Source: an uncultured Olsenella sp. (GTDB lineage Bacteria; Actinomycetota; Coriobacteriia; Coriobacteriales; Atopobiaceae). From it: a stretch of 64,000 nucleotides of DNA. The notes under the pieces are model-generated. The model worked only from the letters and a program-made list of their open reading frames with translations, was not told the DNA's origin and ran no database searches. Location: NCBI GenBank assembly GCA_949287905.1, contig CASEHX010000018.1, positions 62,001 through 126,000 on the forward strand, in the 5' to 3' direction. This document shows, piece by piece, positions 27,232-36,152 of this stretch (positions are counted from its first letter, which is position 1; the number at the start of each line of letters is the position of its first letter). A program made the position numbers and the translations under genes.

Positions 27232-27996
27232 CTAGTGCCCCTTGATCGAGTCGAGGAAGTCGCGGGCGCGCTGGGTCTTGGGGTGATCGAAGAACTCGTC
27301 GGGTGTCCCCTCCTCGACGATCTGACCGTCCGCCATGAAGACCACGCGGTCGGCGACGCGTCGCGCGAAGTTCATCTCGTGCGTGACCACGACCATCGTC
27401 ATGCCGCCGCGCGCGAGCTCGACCATGACGTCGAGAACCTCGTTGATCATCTCGGGGTCGAGCGCGCTCGTGGGCTCGTCGAACATCATCGCCTTGGGGC
27501 GCATGGCGAGCGAGCGCGCGATGGCGGCTCGCTGCTGCTGGCCACCGGAGAGCTGCGCGGGAACCTTGTGGGCCTGCGAGGCAACGCCGACGCGCTCCAG
27601 GAGCTCCATGGCGTACTTCTCTGCCTCCTCCTTGCTCTGACCCAGCACCTCGCGAGGACCGAGGGTCACGTTCTCCAGAATCGTCTTATGAGCGAAGAGG
27701 TTGAACTGCTGGAACACCATGCCGAGCTCCGAGCGCATGCGAGCGAGCTCGCGACCCTCCTGCGGCAGAGGCTCGCCCTCGATGAGGATCTCACCGGAGT
27801 CGATGGTCTCGAGTCGGTTGATGGTGCGACACATCGTGGACTTGCCGGAACCGGAGGGCCCGATGACGACGAGCACCTCCCCCCGGGCGACGGAGAGGCT
27901 CACGTCCCGAAGGACATGGAGGTCCCCGTAGTGCTTGTCCACGTGACGGAGCTCTATCACCGGAACGTTCTTGTCTGCTGTGCTTTCCTGGGCCAT
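27232..27996 (-). CDS. Polar amino-acid ABC transporter ATPase (GlnQ-like)
   Basis: 254 aa. Walker A is GPSGSGKST at 46-54, the signature [16 protein letters not shown] lies near 148, Walker B is [11 protein letters not shown] and the switch histidine is in VVTHEM. Sequence style matches the GlnQ/GltL/GluA group that powers glutamine, glutamate or other polar amino-acid import. Start ATG 27996 has GGGAG upstream. It follows two permease genes and a binding-protein gene. Confidence 0.94.
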   Translation of the reverse strand: MAQESTADKNVPVIELRHVDKHYGDLHVLRDVSLSVARGEVLVVIGPSGSGKSTMCRTINRLETIDSGEILIEGEPLPQEGRELARMRSELGMVFQQFNLFAHKTILENVTLGPREVLGQSKEEAEKYAMELLERVGVASQAHKVPAQLSGGQQQRAAIARSLAMRPKAMMFDEPTSALDPEMINEVLDVMVELARGGMTMVVVTHEMNFARRVADRVVFMADGQIVEEGTPDEFFDHPKTQRARDFLDSIKGH

Positions 27997-28007
27997 TGCT
28001 CCCGCTC

Positions 28008-28841
28008 CTAGCGAATGATCTTGACGCCCGTGCGCCGGGCAACGTAGACGGACGCCTTGTTGATGGCAAAGTTGATCAGGATGTAGATGACCGACACGAC
28101 GAGGTACATCGAGAGCAGCGCGTCGTAGTTGGTGATGAGCACGCGCGCGTTCTGCATGAGGTCGGGATAGCTCACCACGTAGGCGACGGTGGTGTCCTTG
28201 ACCACGACGACGAGCTGGGCGATGAGCGAGGGGATGACGTAGCGGATGGCCTGGGGCAGCACGATCAGCCTCATCGTCTTCCAGCGACTGAGCCCGATCG
28301 AGTAAGCCGCCTCCACCTGACCCTTGGGAACGGCGTTGACGCCAGCGCGAAAGACCTCGGCGAGAACCCCGGAGGCGGCGAGCGCCACCGGGAGCGTGAG
28401 CATCCAGAAGGCGGGCATTCTTATGCCGTACTGCGGAACCACGAGGAAGAAGAAGTAGATGAGCAGGAGGCTGGGAACGCCGCGGAAGAAGTCGGTGACG
28501 ACGCGACAGACGGCAGAGAGGGGTCGAACCCCGCTCGTCCTGCCGAGCATGAGCGCCAGGCCGAGGACGAGCGCGATGGCCCCTGCGGTAAGCGCCACCT
28601 CGACCGTTCCCACAAAGCCCTGCAGAAGGAACCGCCATATGGGCCATTCCGCAAAGAAGGACCAGTAGCGCGGCGCCAGCTGACCCGTTACGTAGAACTG
28701 GCGAACGACCAGAGCAAGAAGCGCGCAAACGAGAAGGGCCGAGACGGTGGTCCCAACGGCGATCAGGCGCCTCGTCCTGGGCCCCGGGGCCTCGTAGAGC
28801 GCGTCTCTCACGCTCGGTGCGCCATGGGAGCGAAGGCTCAT
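28008..28841 (-). CDS. Polar amino-acid ABC permease (second)
   Basis: 277 aa, HisM/GlnP type, about five membrane helices after a cytoplasmic N-terminal segment and one initial helix (about 27-47). The EAA loop [22 protein letters not shown] contacts the ATPase. The gene overlaps the preceding permease by four bases (ATGA), indicating a heteromeric pair. The first 60 residues exceed the usual HisM length and include an additional N-terminal helix, as in GluD-like actinobacterial permeases. Confidence 0.91.
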   Translation of the reverse strand: MSLRSHGAPSVRDALYEAPGPRTRRLIAVGTTVSALLVCALLALVVRQFYVTGQLAPRYWSFFAEWPIWRFLLQGFVGTVEVALTAGAIALVLGLALMLGRTSGVRPLSAVCRVVTDFFRGVPSLLLIYFFFLVVPQYGIRMPAFWMLTLPVALAASGVLAEVFRAGVNAVPKGQVEAAYSIGLSRWKTMRLIVLPQAIRYVIPSLIAQLVVVVKDTTVAYVVSYPDLMQNARVLITNYDALLSMYLVVSVIYILINFAINKASVYVARRTGVKIIR

Positions 28842-29497
28842 CTCAGCACCCTCACCCTCTTGTCGAGGCGGTTCCCGAGGAAGGAGATCGCGATGGCAGT
28901 GAGCGCGTACCCGAGCGCGGAGATCAGGAAGGCGAGGATGCCGCCCGTGGCGCGCGTGTTGACGTACGAGACCACGCCCGTGAGCTCCTGGGGCGTCATG
29001 GGAACCTGAGACCCGAGCGCGGTGGAGAGCATGACGGCAATGAGGAGGTTGGTCATGGGAAGCACCGTGGTCCTCAGGGCCTGGGGGATGACGATGTGGC
29101 GCAGGATCTGCGTGAAGGTGAGGCCGATCGAGCGAGCCGCCTCGATCTGCCCGACACCAATCGTGTTGATGCCGCTCATGAAGTTCTCCGACCCAAAGGC
29201 CGAGCCGAGAAGAACCACGGTCACGATGACACAGGTCCTCCACGGAAGCACGACGCGAAGCTGCGGGAGCGCGTACGCCACGAGGATCAGAAGGGCCACG
29301 CCGGGGATGTTTCGAAACACCTGCACGTAGAGCTCCCCGAGGCCCCTCAGCGGGGCCACGGGGCTCACGCGGGCGACCGTGACGAGCACGGCGAGCACCA
29401 TGACGAAGACGAACGAGACCGCCGACATCGACCACGTGGCAAGAAGACCGTCGAGATAGTTCTGACCGTATGTCCCAAGCAGCTCAGCGAGCCCCAT
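28838..29497 (-). CDS. Polar amino-acid ABC permease (first)
   Basis: 219 aa, HisQ/GluC-like permease with five predicted helices and the coupling motif [22 protein letters not shown]. Partner of the downstream permease, with which it overlaps by four bases. Preceded by a perfect palindrome at 29512-29544 that separates it from the binding-protein gene. Confidence 0.91.
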   Translation of the reverse strand: MGLAELLGTYGQNYLDGLLATWSMSAVSFVFVMVLAVLVTVARVSPVAPLRGLGELYVQVFRNIPGVALLILVAYALPQLRVVLPWRTCVIVTVVLLGSAFGSENFMSGINTIGVGQIEAARSIGLTFTQILRHIVIPQALRTTVLPMTNLLIAVMLSTALGSQVPMTPQELTGVVSYVNTRATGGILAFLISALGYALTAIAISFLGNRLDKRVRVLR

Positions 29498-29511
29498 CGC
29501 ACCTCCTCACG

Positions 29512-29544
29512 TGATTCAAAAGGGGACAGTCCCCTTTTGAATCA
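29512..29544. repeat. GGGGACAG palindrome (copy 1)
   Basis: A perfect dyad: TGATTCAAAAGGGG, ACAGT, CCCCTTTTGAATCA. It lies between the binding-protein gene and the first permease gene, so it may trim expression of the downstream transporter genes relative to the binding protein. A second copy with different arms but the same GGGGACAG core is at 53509-53541. Confidence 0.85.
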
Positions 29545-29547
29545 TCT

Positions 29548-30507
29548 CTACGCACCGATCTCGGGCGGCTCGGGCGCATCGTCGATGCCTGCGCGGTCGC
29601 CGATGCAGAGCTGCCAGAGCTCCGTCCAGAGGCCCTCGTCCTGCAGGCGCTGGAGCCAGGCGTTCACGAAGGCCACGCCGTCGGAGTCGAGGGGAAGCCC
29701 TATGCCATAGGCATCAACGGGGCCGAACTCGTCTCCGGCGAGGCGATAGCGGCCGGGGTTGCGCGTCATGTTGCCCATCTGCATGGCGGTGTCGATGACG
29801 TAGGCGTCGACGCGACCCTGGGAGAGCGCCGTGCGAGCCTCCTCGTCGGTCTTGAACTCCTGGATGCTGGCGTCCGGAGCGTACTCCTCGAGGATGCCGG
29901 GGCCAGTCGAGCCGGACTGTGCGGCAACGTTCTTCCCGGCGAGGTCGTCGAGCGAGTTGATGCTGTCGTTGTCGGCCATCACGAGGATCGACTGCTGCGT
30001 GGTGTAGTACGGGCCGGCGAAGGAGATGACCTTCTTGCGGTCGTCGTTGATGGAATAGGTGGCAAAGACGACGTCCACCTGATCGTTCTGGAGGACCGAC
30101 TCTCGCGTGTCGGAGGTCACCTGCGTGATCTCCTGCTTGGACTCGTCGCCAAGGATGTAGCGCGTGAGAAGCTGCGAAAGGCCCGCATCAAAGCCGCGGG
30201 TCTTGCCGTCCTGCTCGTTCAGGGACGAGAAGAGCAGCGAGGTCTGAACGCCTCCCACGCGCAGCGTGCCAGCCTCCTTGACCTTGCTCGCCCACTGTGA
30301 CGCGGCGACCTCGTCGTCGCTGGCAACGAAGCCGGATCCAATGAGCTCGTCATAGGCGGCGGCATCGAGTTTGGTCTCCTCGGTGGCCTCCTCGCCGGCG
30401 GGAGCGGGCGCCTCGCCGCCGCAGGCACCCAGGCCGAGAAGGGCGAGCGTGGCGGCACCGAGGCCGAGGGCGGAGCGACGGGTGACAGAAATGTTGCTGA
30501 GGGACAT
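29548..30507 (-). CDS. Amino-acid ABC transporter substrate-binding lipoprotein
   Basis: 319 aa. The signal sequence has twin arginines (TRRSALG) and a lipobox ending at Cys29 (LGLGAC), then an acidic linker. The mature part is a family 3 periplasmic-binding fold: AGTLRVGGVQTS, GFDAGLSQLL, SDTRESVLQNDQVDVV and a FAGPYYTTQQSILV hinge. Similar proteins bind glutamate, glutamine or aspartate. AAAGGA precedes ATG 30507. First gene of the transporter operon. Confidence 0.92.
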   Translation of the reverse strand: MSLSNISVTRRSALGLGAATLALLGLGACGGEAPAPAGEEATEETKLDAAAYDELIGSGFVASDDEVAASQWASKVKEAGTLRVGGVQTSLLFSSLNEQDGKTRGFDAGLSQLLTRYILGDESKQEITQVTSDTRESVLQNDQVDVVFATYSINDDRKKVISFAGPYYTTQQSILVMADNDSINSLDDLAGKNVAAQSGSTGPGILEEYAPDASIQEFKTDEEARTALSQGRVDAYVIDTAMQMGNMTRNPGRYRLAGDEFGPVDAYGIGLPLDSDGVAFVNAWLQRLQDEGLWTELWQLCIGDRAGIDDAPEPPEIGA

Positions 30508-30628
30508 GAGGGTTCCTTTCCCCTGGGTTTCCCATCCATGGTTTCTAATTGTACCCAGATCACTAGGAATTAAGCCGCGAGGACCGCTTTACCGACACCT
30601 CCCCGTAACCTCGAGGCGAGAGACGGCT

Positions 30629-30728
30629 GGCGGCAGGGACCTTCCCGTCGCGAGTTTCTCGAAGAAGGGCCCCGACCGTTACGGTCGGGGCCCTTAGAGA
30701 GCACTCGCAGAGGGAAGGTCCCCGCCGC
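30629..30728. repeat. Nested hairpin element, family 2 with loop insertion (copy F); ackA terminator region
   Basis: The outer arms at 30629-30646 and 30712-30728 (GGGACCTTCCC type, one mismatch) touch the ackA stop codon. The inner core is GCGAGT-TT-CTC ... GAG-AG-C-ACTCGC, and the expected GAA tip is replaced by a very strong inserted hairpin (AAGGGCCCCGACC with its complement, 30665-30695). It probably ends ackA transcription or protects its 3' end. Confidence 0.8.
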
Positions 30729-31897
30729 TAGCCCAGCAGCTCCTCGACGTCGAGCGCGATCATGTACTCCTCGTTGGTGGGAACCACCATCACGGTGATG
30801 GCGGAATCCGGCGTGGAGATCACGCGCGGCTCGTCGGAGCGCGGCGCGTTCTTCTCGGCATCGATCTTGACGCCCATCCAGCCGAGCAGCTCGCAGATGC
30901 CGGCGCGGATCTCGGGGGCGTTCTCGCCGATGCCAGCGGTGAAGACCATCGTGTCCACACCCTGCATGGAGGCGGCCATCTCGGCAAAGAGCTGGGAGAC
31001 GCGATAGTTGAACATGTCGAGGGCCATCTGGCACTTCTCGTCGCCGTTGGCGGCGCCGGCCTCGATGTCACGGGAGTCCGAGGAGACCTCGGAGACGGCG
31101 AGAAGGCCGGACTTCTTGTTCATCATGGTGTCGATCTCGTCGACGCTCATGTGCGCCTCGCGGCTCAGATAGAACACCGTGGCGGGGTCGAGCGTGCCGC
31201 AGCGCGTCCCCATGATCAGGCCGTCGAGCGGGGTGAGGCCCATCGTGGTGTCCATGCACTTGCCGTCCTGGATGGCGCACAGGGAGGCACCGGAGCCGAG
31301 GTGGCAGCTCACGAGCTTGTGGGTCTTGTCGCCCATCATCTCGTGCACGGTGCGCCAGATGAAGCGGTGGCTCGTGCCGTGGGCGCCGTACTTGCGGACA
31401 TGGTACTTGTCCACGACGTCGCGCGGGAGGGCGTAGCGCCACGCGTGCTCGGGCATGTGGTAGTGGAAGGCGGTGTCCGGTACGATGACGTTGCCGAGCT
31501 CGGGGAACATGTCACGGCAGATCTCGATGACGTCCGCCTCGGCGTAGTTGTGCAGCGGCGCGAGCGGGGCGACCTCACGAACCTGGGCGAGCGTCTCGTC
31601 GGTCACGACGGCAGACTCGGGGAAGTACCAACCGCCCTGGACCACGCGGTGACCGATGCCACCGATGGGCTTGTCGATGGTCTTGAGGATGTCAAAGACG
31701 TACTTGATGGCGGTCTTGTGGTCGGGAAGCGCTACCTCGAGCTTCTGCTTCTCTCCGCCCATCTCCTCGTGACCGACGAAGGAGCCGTCGATGCCGATGC
31801 GCTCGCAGTTGCCCTTGGCGTAGACCTCGCGCGTGTCGACGTCAAGAAGCTGGTACTTGAGCGACGAGCTGCCGGCATTGATTACGAGAACGTTCAT
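30728..31897 (-). CDS. ackA: Acetate kinase
   Basis: 389 aa. Converts acetyl phosphate and ADP to acetate and ATP. VLVINAGSSSLKYQL is the first phosphate loop, FNQ-type residues and HRVVQGG follow, then DTAFH and TAGIGENAPEIR; all are in the family order. GGAGGAG precedes ATG 31897. Works with Pta (21.7 kb). Confidence 0.96.
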   Translation of the reverse strand: MNVLVINAGSSSLKYQLLDVDTREVYAKGNCERIGIDGSFVGHEEMGGEKQKLEVALPDHKTAIKYVFDILKTIDKPIGGIGHRVVQGGWYFPESAVVTDETLAQVREVAPLAPLHNYAEADVIEICRDMFPELGNVIVPDTAFHYHMPEHAWRYALPRDVVDKYHVRKYGAHGTSHRFIWRTVHEMMGDKTHKLVSCHLGSGASLCAIQDGKCMDTTMGLTPLDGLIMGTRCGTLDPATVFYLSREAHMSVDEIDTMMNKKSGLLAVSEVSSDSRDIEAGAANGDEKCQMALDMFNYRVSQLFAEMAASMQGVDTMVFTAGIGENAPEIRAGICELLGWMGVKIDAEKNAPRSDEPRVISTPDSAITVMVVPTNEEYMIALDVEELLG

Positions 31898-31994
31898 GAC
31901 TCTCCTCCCGCGGGGTCTCCCCCACTCGGCGATACAACACAACACTCACATCATACGCCCGAAGAAGGCCGAAGTTCGTCTCACGTCGCTGAAC

Positions 31995-32138
31995 GGGCCG
32001 GGCGTGGATCTCTCCGGGAAGTGCGCTACGCGGAACTTCCCTCCGAGAACCACGCCCGGCCCTGGGCAACGACAGGCGGTCGGGTCTTCCGGAGGAAAGT
32101 TTCGCGAAGCGTACTTCCTGTAGGAACACCCGACCGCC
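31995..32138. repeat. Head-on pair of family 2 nested hairpins (copies G and H)
   Basis: G: outer arms GGGCCGGGCGTGG (31995-32007) with 32050-32062, perfect 13 bp; the inner core at 32016-32041, read on the minus strand, is GGGAAGT-TC-CGC-GTA-GCG-C-ACTTCCC. H: outer arms GGCGGTCGGGT (32075-32085) with 32128-32138, perfect 11 bp; the inner core reads GGAAAGT-TT-CGC-GAA-GCG-T-ACTTCC on the plus strand. The cores are in opposite orientation and the outer arms are unrelated. The pair lies between the HIT gene's stop and ackA's upstream region. Confidence 0.88.
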
Positions 32139-32157
32139 GGCCAGCCACGTCTGGGGG

Positions 32158-32499
32158 CTAGGGAATGAGGCCCTCACCGAGGGGCTTGCCGCCGAGGACG
32201 TGCATGTGGAGGTGCATGACGGTCTGGCCCGCCGCGGCGCCCGTGTTCATGATGCAACGGAACCCCGTCTCGGCGATGCCGCACTTCTCGGCTACCGCCT
32301 TGACGGCGCGCTCCATCGAGGCGAGCGTCTCGGCCGGCACGTCATCGACGAAGTTGTCATGGTGGGCCTTGGGCACAACGAGAACGTGCACGGGCGCCTG
32401 GGGGTTGAGGTCGTTGAAGGCCACGACGTTCTCGTCCTCGTAGAGGAACTCGCTCGGAATCTCGCCGTTGGCAATCTTGCAGAAGATGCAGTCAGACAT
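32158..32499 (-). CDS. HIT-family nucleotide-binding hydrolase
   Basis: 113 aa, HINT-like. CIFCKIANGEIPS at the N terminus and QTVMHLHMHVLGG near the end (the HxHxH catalytic triad) identify it. Such proteins hydrolyse adenosine phosphoramidates or dinucleotides. GAAAGG precedes ATG 32499. Downstream of xseB? No: transcription runs leftwards, so it follows xseA and xseB in the same direction with a 20-bp gap after xseB. Confidence 0.93.
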   Translation of the reverse strand: MSDCIFCKIANGEIPSEFLYEDENVVAFNDLNPQAPVHVLVVPKAHHDNFVDDVPAETLASMERAVKAVAEKCGIAETGFRCIMNTGAAAGQTVMHLHMHVLGGKPLGEGLIP

Positions 32500-32519
32500 G
32501 GTGATGACCTTTCGTGAGG

Positions 32520-32789
32520 CTATTCGTTGAGGTAGGCGGTGCTCGGGGCGGAGGCGGTGTCCGTCGTCGAGGCGTTCTCGTCCGTGGCATCGAGAAGGAC
32601 GCGCACCTTCTGCTCGGCACTCGAGAGACGCGCGCGCAGGCTCTTCAGAAGCTCGACCCCGCGGCTGTAGCGCTCCAGAGAATCCTCCAGCTCGAGGTCG
32701 CCCGACTCGAGCGCGCGAACGATCTGCTCGAGCTCGATGGATGCCTCCTTGAACGTCATGTCCTCGATTCTCCTGGGTTCGTCTGCCAT
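32520..32789 (-). CDS. xseB: Exodeoxyribonuclease VII small subunit
   Basis: 89 aa. A two-helix coiled protein: MTFKEASIELEQIVRALESGDLELEDSLERY is the family hallmark. It binds XseA to form the single-strand exonuclease. The second of two ATG codons (32789, MADEPRR) has AAAGGGG at a normal distance; 32795 would be too close. It lies 31 bp after xseA. Confidence 0.9.
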   Translation of the reverse strand: MADEPRRIEDMTFKEASIELEQIVRALESGDLELEDSLERYSRGVELLKSLRARLSSAEQKVRVLLDATDENASTTDTASAPSTAYLNE

Positions 32790-32820
32790 TTCCATCCCCT
32801 TTCCGGGCTTTCACCCGTCC

Positions 32821-34149
32821 TTAGTTAACCTTGGTGACCGTCGCGTCAAACGACCCGTCGCCGAGAAGCACGCTGACCTCGTCTCCCGGTGCAAGAGCCA
32901 CGGCATCCTTCAGCACGCTCCCCCTGGCATCGCGCGCGATCGCATAGCCTCGCGCAAGGACCGAGAGCGGCGAGAGCGCGTCAAGCGAAGCGGCCAGACG
33001 CGCAAGCGTTGCCTCGGCGGGCCTGAGCATGCTTCCGGCAAGGCCGTCGAGCCTGGTTGCCAGCTGCCTGCAGCGCTCCGCAGACAATGAGAGCGAGCGG
33101 GGGATCGCGTCATGAAGCCGCTGCTCGGTCTGCATGAGATCGACCTCGCGGTCGCGAAGCGCGGCAACCGGATCGGAGAGGGCGCGTCTCGCCCCAAGGG
33201 CGTCGAGCGCCACGCGGCGACGCGAGAGGTCGCCCTCGACGCTGCCGGCCATCAGGCGGGCGGCGGAGTCCAGTCGCTGACGCCTCAGGCCCAGGGTGGC
33301 GGACATCGCCCGCCCGAGACGAACCTGACGCTGGAGCATCTGGCGCTCGACCTCGTCGATGGCGGGCGCAACCGACTCGGCGGCGGCGGTCGGGGTGGAG
33401 GCGCGCCGGTCCGCGACCATATCGGCGATCGTCGTGTCGGGCTCGTGCCCGATGCCCGTCACCACGGGAACGGGGCATGCCGCGATGGCCCGAGCGAGGC
33501 CCTCGTCGTTGAAGCACATGAGGTCCTCGAAGGAGCCGCCTCCCCTGACGAGCAGCACCGCGTCAGGCCGTGACGCCGCCGCCACGGCCAGGGCCCGAAC
33601 GATGGTGGCGGGGGCGTCGGCACCCTGAACGGAGCATCCCACGACGTCGATCTCGACGAGGGGGTTCCTCCGCGCGAGCGTGCGCTTCACGTCTTCGATG
33701 ACGCTGCCCGAGAGCGAGGTGACCACGCAGACGCGCGAGCAGAACGCGGGTACATGGCGCTTGCGCGAAGGGTCCATGAGGCCCTCGCGCTCGAGCGCAC
33801 GGGCGAGCTCCGCGACCTGCTGACGCAAGAGACCCTCACCCGCGGCCTCCACCTTGCTCGCGACGAACGAGAGCTTTCCGGAGGCCTTGTACACGTCGAA
33901 CTTTCCCGTGAGCTGCACCGCGAGACCGTCACGGAGCTGAAAGCCCATCTTGGCCGCGGTCCCCCGCCACACGATGACGCTCATCGAGGCGCCGTCATCC
34001 TTGACCTCAAAGTAGCAGTGTCCCGAGCGCGCGTTGGGCCCGCGGAACCCGGACACCTCCCCGTTGACCACGAGCGTGGGCCATGAGGAGACGGCGCCCT
34101 TGGCGAGGGCGACGGCATCGGAGACGGAGACGGCCTGGGTGGCGGGCAT
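32821..34149 (-). CDS. xseA: Exodeoxyribonuclease VII large subunit
   Basis: 442 aa. An N-terminal OB fold (VNGEVSGF, GHCYFEVKDDGA) binds single-stranded DNA and the central catalytic domain includes VVTSLSGSVIEDV, RGGGSFEDL and GIGHEPDTTIAD. A coiled region follows, and the C terminus (RGYAIARD) is complete. The start overlaps the upstream membrane-peptidase stop by one base (TGATG). Confidence 0.95.
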   Translation of the reverse strand: MPATQAVSVSDAVALAKGAVSSWPTLVVNGEVSGFRGPNARSGHCYFEVKDDGASMSVIVWRGTAAKMGFQLRDGLAVQLTGKFDVYKASGKLSFVASKVEAAGEGLLRQQVAELARALEREGLMDPSRKRHVPAFCSRVCVVTSLSGSVIEDVKRTLARRNPLVEIDVVGCSVQGADAPATIVRALAVAAASRPDAVLLVRGGGSFEDLMCFNDEGLARAIAACPVPVVTGIGHEPDTTIADMVADRRASTPTAAAESVAPAIDEVERQMLQRQVRLGRAMSATLGLRRQRLDSAARLMAGSVEGDLSRRRVALDALGARRALSDPVAALRDREVDLMQTEQRLHDAIPRSLSLSAERCRQLATRLDGLAGSMLRPAEATLARLAASLDALSPLSVLARGYAIARDARGSVLKDAVALAPGDEVSVLLGDGSFDATVTKVN

Positions 34150-34847
34150 CACTCGTCCCCCCTGCCGCCATAGCGCCCGACAAGGTAGAGGAGCTGAACG
34201 AGCGAGGCGAGCGCGGCGGCGACGTAGGTGAGCGCGGCCGCAGTGAGGACGGCACGCGCGCCCTTCTCGTCTAGCCCGGAACCAAAGGAGCCAAGGTAGG
34301 CCACGGCCCTGCGGGAGGCGTCGATCTCGACGGGAAGCGTCACGAGCTGGAAGACAACAGAGACGGCGAACAGGACAATGGCGAGCCTCACGAGCCCGGC
34401 GGCGCTCATCATGATCCCCAGGAGCAGCACGATCAGCCATCCCTGCTGCGCGATGTTGACAACGGGGACGAGCGAGGTCCTGAGCCGATAGAACCCGTAC
34501 CCCTGGGCAGCCTGAATGGCATGGCCCGCCTCATGGCACGCAACCGCAACCGAGGCAACGGAGGCACCGCGGTAGTTGTCGTCGGAGAGGTGAAGCATGT
34601 TGTCGCGCGGGTCGTAGTAATCAGTGAGGGACCCGGGGACCCGCGTGATGCCGACGCCGGGCGCGCCGCCCGTCAGAAGCATCTGTCGGGCCACGTCGGC
34701 CCCGGTACCCTGGATGCCGGCGCTCACCTTGGACCACTTGCGATAGGTGCTCCTGATGTAGGCCTGGGCCCCCAGGCCCAGGGCAAGGCCGACGAGGGCA
34801 ACGAGGTAGTACATGGGGTCAACGCCATACCCGTAATAGAACGGCAT
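34149..34847 (-). CDS. Membrane zinc metallopeptidase (YugP-like)
   Basis: 232 aa. A first membrane helix (about 11-30), a zinc-binding HEAGH motif in CHEAGHAIQAA, then two or three more helices. Matches the Zn-peptidase family typified by YugP, whose substrates are poorly known. Start ATG 34847 has GGAGGACG; the upstream TTG is part of that site. One-base overlap with xseA. Confidence 0.9.
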   Translation of the reverse strand: MPFYYGYGVDPMYYLVALVGLALGLGAQAYIRSTYRKWSKVSAGIQGTGADVARQMLLTGGAPGVGITRVPGSLTDYYDPRDNMLHLSDDNYRGASVASVAVACHEAGHAIQAAQGYGFYRLRTSLVPVVNIAQQGWLIVLLLGIMMSAAGLVRLAIVLFAVSVVFQLVTLPVEIDASRRAVAYLGSFGSGLDEKGARAVLTAAALTYVAAALASLVQLLYLVGRYGGRGDE

Positions 34848-34911
34848 ATCGTCCTCCAATCGTTATGGAGATGATTCTACCCAACGGGCCGGACGATAAT
34901 GCCCCCGGGCG

Positions 34912-36042
34912 TCAGAGTAGCTCGAGGCGACCCTCCCTGACCGTGAGCCCGACCTCGCCCTCGAGCAGCCTGGAGAGGGTCGCGCCGGCGAGCTCCCAGC
35001 GCCATCCCGAGGCAAGCGCGGAATCCTTGCGATCCTGGACGAACTCGAGGAGGTCGTCTCGCGTGGCAATCAGCTGCGTCGCGACGCCGCTCTGCTCAGA
35101 CACGAGCCTCAGCACGGCGTACATGAGGTCGATCACGCTCTCGGTGTCGGCGGACGGCCGCGCGTGCCGCGTGATCTTGGGACACTGGTCGGCGGGACAC
35201 GCGCCGCCTCGAGCCACCGCCTCGAGGAGAGACCGTCCGTCTCGCTCGGAGATCTGGTCGGTGCCGCGAATCTTCCTGAGGCGCTCGAGCGTCGTGGGCG
35301 TGCGCTTGCAGATCTCGACCATGACCTCGTCGGAAGCGACCCACTTTCTCGGGAGGTCACGCCGCGCGGCAACCTCCTCGCGCCAAGCGCACGCCTCCCG
35401 CGCGACGGCAAGCTGCCTGCGCGTGAGCGAGCCAGCCCGCCTGAGCCTCAGGTACGCATCCCTCGGGTCCCGCTTGAGGCGCTCAGGGTCGCAGAGACGC
35501 TCCATCTCCGGGGCAACCCAGGAGAGACGGTCCTTCTCGACGAGCTCCCCCATCATTCGCTCGTAGATCCCCGGGAGGTAGCGGACGTCGTCCTCGGCAT
35601 AGGTGAGCTGTTCCGGATCAAGCGGCCTGCGCGACCAGTCGGTGAGCGACTCGGCCTTGGGAAGGCGGACCCCGCAGTACGCCTCCACGAGCGAGGCATA
35701 GCTGATCTGCTGCCTCAGCCCCAGAAAGGCTGCGGCGAGCTGAGTGTCAAAAACGGGCGAGCAGCTCACGCCCAAGCCATCGAGAAGGACCTCGAGGTCC
35801 TGCCCGCAGGCGTGAAAGACCTTCGTGACCGTCTTGTCTGCGAGAAGCGAAACGAGCGGGGAAAGGTCGTCGATGAGGATGGGGTCGATGGCCGCGATGT
35901 CTCCAGCGGCTGAGATCTGAACGAGGCAGAGCTTGGGAAAGAAGGTTCTCTCCCGGAGAAACTCGGTGTCTACCGCAATGACTTTGGCAGAGGCGGCGCG
36001 CTCGCAGAACTCGGCGAGCTCGCTTGAAGTGGAAAGGTACAA
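34912..36042 (-). CDS. rnd: Ribonuclease D-like 3'-5' exoribonuclease
   Basis: 376 aa. DEDD exonuclease residues are visible: D25 and E27 in VDTEFLRE, HACGQDLEVL, and YAEDDVRYL with the final Asp and Tyr. A C-terminal HRDC-type helical region (RKWVASDEVMVEICKRTP) binds RNA. Role: tRNA 3'-end trimming or RNA turnover. TTG 36042 with GGGGAG upstream is the most likely start. It is divergent from the lipid-kinase gene. Confidence 0.92.
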   Translation of the reverse strand: MYLSTSSELAEFCERAASAKVIAVDTEFLRERTFFPKLCLVQISAAGDIAAIDPILIDDLSPLVSLLADKTVTKVFHACGQDLEVLLDGLGVSCSPVFDTQLAAAFLGLRQQISYASLVEAYCGVRLPKAESLTDWSRRPLDPEQLTYAEDDVRYLPGIYERMMGELVEKDRLSWVAPEMERLCDPERLKRDPRDAYLRLRRAGSLTRRQLAVAREACAWREEVAARRDLPRKWVASDEVMVEICKRTPTTLERLRKIRGTDQISERDGRSLLEAVARGGACPADQCPKITRHARPSADTESVIDLMYAVLRLVSEQSGVATQLIATRDDLLEFVQDRKDSALASGWRWELAGATLSRLLEGEVGLTVREGRLELL

Positions 36043-36152
36043 GTCGCTCGATTCTCCCCGTCTGAGTGTTTGGGGTTACACTAGAGACGAAACGTCGTTT
36101 GCAGGGCCTTCCCATGATACCCAATCGCGCCCGCGCCCCGGAGAGGAGATTC

